A DNA stretch of 5,843 nt, taken from an uncultured Eubacteriales bacterium (lineage in GTDB: Bacteria > Bacillota > Clostridia > Oscillospirales > Acutalibacteraceae). How positions within the stretch are numbered: the stretch's first letter is position 1; every line of letters starts with the position of its first letter. The notes beneath the pieces were generated by a model, which saw nothing but the letters and a program-made list of their open reading frames with translations, was not told the DNA's origin and ran no database searches. Position numbers and translations under genes: made by a program. Location of the stretch: the NCBI GenBank assembly GCA_934465125.1, contig CAKSKO010000084.1, positions 1 through 5,843 of the forward strand, read 5' to 3'. Below, piece by piece: positions 5,080-5,843 of this stretch.

Positions 5080-5843
5080 AAATAGCAGAATTGACGCTTA
5101 AAAATTACCGGAATTTTATAAATGAAACAATTGCTCCGGGGGACGGCGTCAATATTATTTTTGGAGACAATGCCCAAGGAAAAACAAATCTCCTTGAAGC
5201 AATCTGGATGTTTACAGGAGGGAGATCTTTTCGGGGAGCAACAGATGCAGATCTTGTTACATTTCAGAAAAAATTTGGCGAACTCAACATTGCGTTCGAA
5301 GCCGAGCAGAGGAAGCAAACAGCCCAGCTACGGATTATTAATCAAAAACGTCAGGCTATTTTAAATGGGATTGAAAAAAAAACACCATCAGAAATGATTG
5401 GGACATTCTGTGCGTCGCTCTTTACTCCAGAGCATTTGGGGCTGGTTAAGGAAGGCCCCTCGGGGCGAAGAAAATTTATTGATGCCGCGATCTGCCAAAT
5501 TAAACCGTCATATTGTTCTCTTTTAGCGCAGTATCGAAGGACGCTTTTGCAGAGAAATACGTTATTAAAAGATATTTTGTATCACTCCGAGCTAATTGAT
5601 ACATTAGAAATTTGGGAACAAAAGTTAGTAAAATATGGTACACTCTTAGTACAACATAGGCAAAAGTATTGCCGAATACTGGAGGAAAAATCAAAGAAGA
5701 TTTATCAGGGAATCTCAAATGGAAAAGAAGAATTTTCTGTTTTTTATCAAACCGAGCTTTTTGAAACAGAAGGCAAATCAATCAAAGAGATAGAAGCTGA
5801 TTATCAAGAGAGGCTTCAAAAGGAACGGAAAATAGATCTCCAG
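5076..5843 (+). CDS. recF: DNA replication and repair protein RecF (3' end cut off)
   Basis: SMC-like ATPase that, with RecO and RecR, loads RecA at gaps and stalled forks. The first 256 codons are present, of about 360 expected, in frame to the right edge. The GTG start at 5076 is chosen because it begins the family N-terminus MKIAELTLKNYRNF (GTG read as Met), overlaps the preceding stop as GTGA, and has GAGGTG (5062-5067) 8 bases upstream. Walker A is GDNAQGKT (30-37), followed by NLLEAIWMFTGGRSFRGATD (38-57). The typical LFTPEHLGLVKEGPSGRRKF segment (115-134) and QYRRTLLQRNTLLK (about 152-165) follow. The signature motif and Walker B lie beyond the window. It is the last visible gene of the dnaN run. 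Confidence 0.97.
   Translation, partial: MKIAELTLKNYRNFINETIAPGDGVNIIFGDNAQGKTNLLEAIWMFTGGRSFRGATDADLVTFQKKFGELNIAFEAEQRKQTAQLRIINQKRQAILNGIEKKTPSEMIGTFCASLFTPEHLGLVKEGPSGRRKFIDAAICQIKPSYCSLLAQYRRTLLQRNTLLKDILYHSELIDTLEIWEQKLVKYGTLLVQHRQKYCRILEEKSKKIYQGISNGKEEFSVFYQTELFETEGKSIKEIEADYQERLQKERKIDLQ

Noticed and set aside
5122..5364. 80-codon plus-strand frame
   Set aside because: Out-of-frame shadow within recF, which has an uninterrupted frame with Walker A and family motifs.

Overview
The window is the chromosomal replication-origin neighbourhood of a low-GC Gram-positive bacterium. The order yidC - yidD - rnpA - rpmH (leftward) | dnaA - oriC - dnaN - S4-domain gene - recF (rightward) is the classic Firmicutes origin cluster. 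Base composition is AT-rich. The proteins look clostridial: a short DnaA linker, a DnaA P-loop of the GxSGLGKTHLLYAI type, and a YidC with no lipobox. A member of the Oscillospirales/Ruminococcaceae group is my best guess, but this is family resemblance only.

Left half (minus strand, 1-1776). A consensus sigma-A type promoter with an A/T-rich UP-like element drives rpmH (ribosomal protein L34, 44 aa). Nine bases after rpmH comes a hairpin plus U-tract that looks like a leaky terminator or attenuator. The rest of the operon follows: rnpA (RNase P protein), yidD (membrane-protein insertion efficiency factor) and yidC (Sec-independent insertase, cut by the left edge). rpmH and yidC have strong Shine-Dalgarno sites; rnpA and yidD do not. 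A 17-codon ORF ends in an ATGA overlap with the rnpA start and could couple its translation.

Divergent spacer (1777-2134). It holds the rpmH promoter, a tandem pair of 11-bp palindromes (AAGAANTTCTT, 12-bp period) and a probable extended -10 promoter for dnaA. I see no convincing DnaA boxes here.

Right half (plus strand, 2135-5843). dnaA (437 aa, all AAA+ and DNA-binding motifs intact) is followed by a 299-bp non-coding AT-rich spacer. This spacer contains about nine DnaA-box-like 9-mers with a TYCACA core, two inverted box pairs, and a box followed by CTA triplets matching the DnaA-trio unwinding element described in Bacillus subtilis. I therefore place oriC between dnaA and dnaN. dnaN (sliding clamp), a 72-aa S4-domain RNA-binding protein and recF (GTG start, 4-base overlap, cut by the right edge) follow tightly packed.

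Together the genes cover initiation (DnaA, oriC), processivity (DnaN), gap repair (RecF), and translation, tRNA maturation and membrane insertion (L34, RnpA, YidD, YidC). I found no mobile element, CRISPR array, tRNA/rRNA or exotic system. The less ordinary signals are regulatory: the rnpA leader, the tandem palindromes and the origin architecture.
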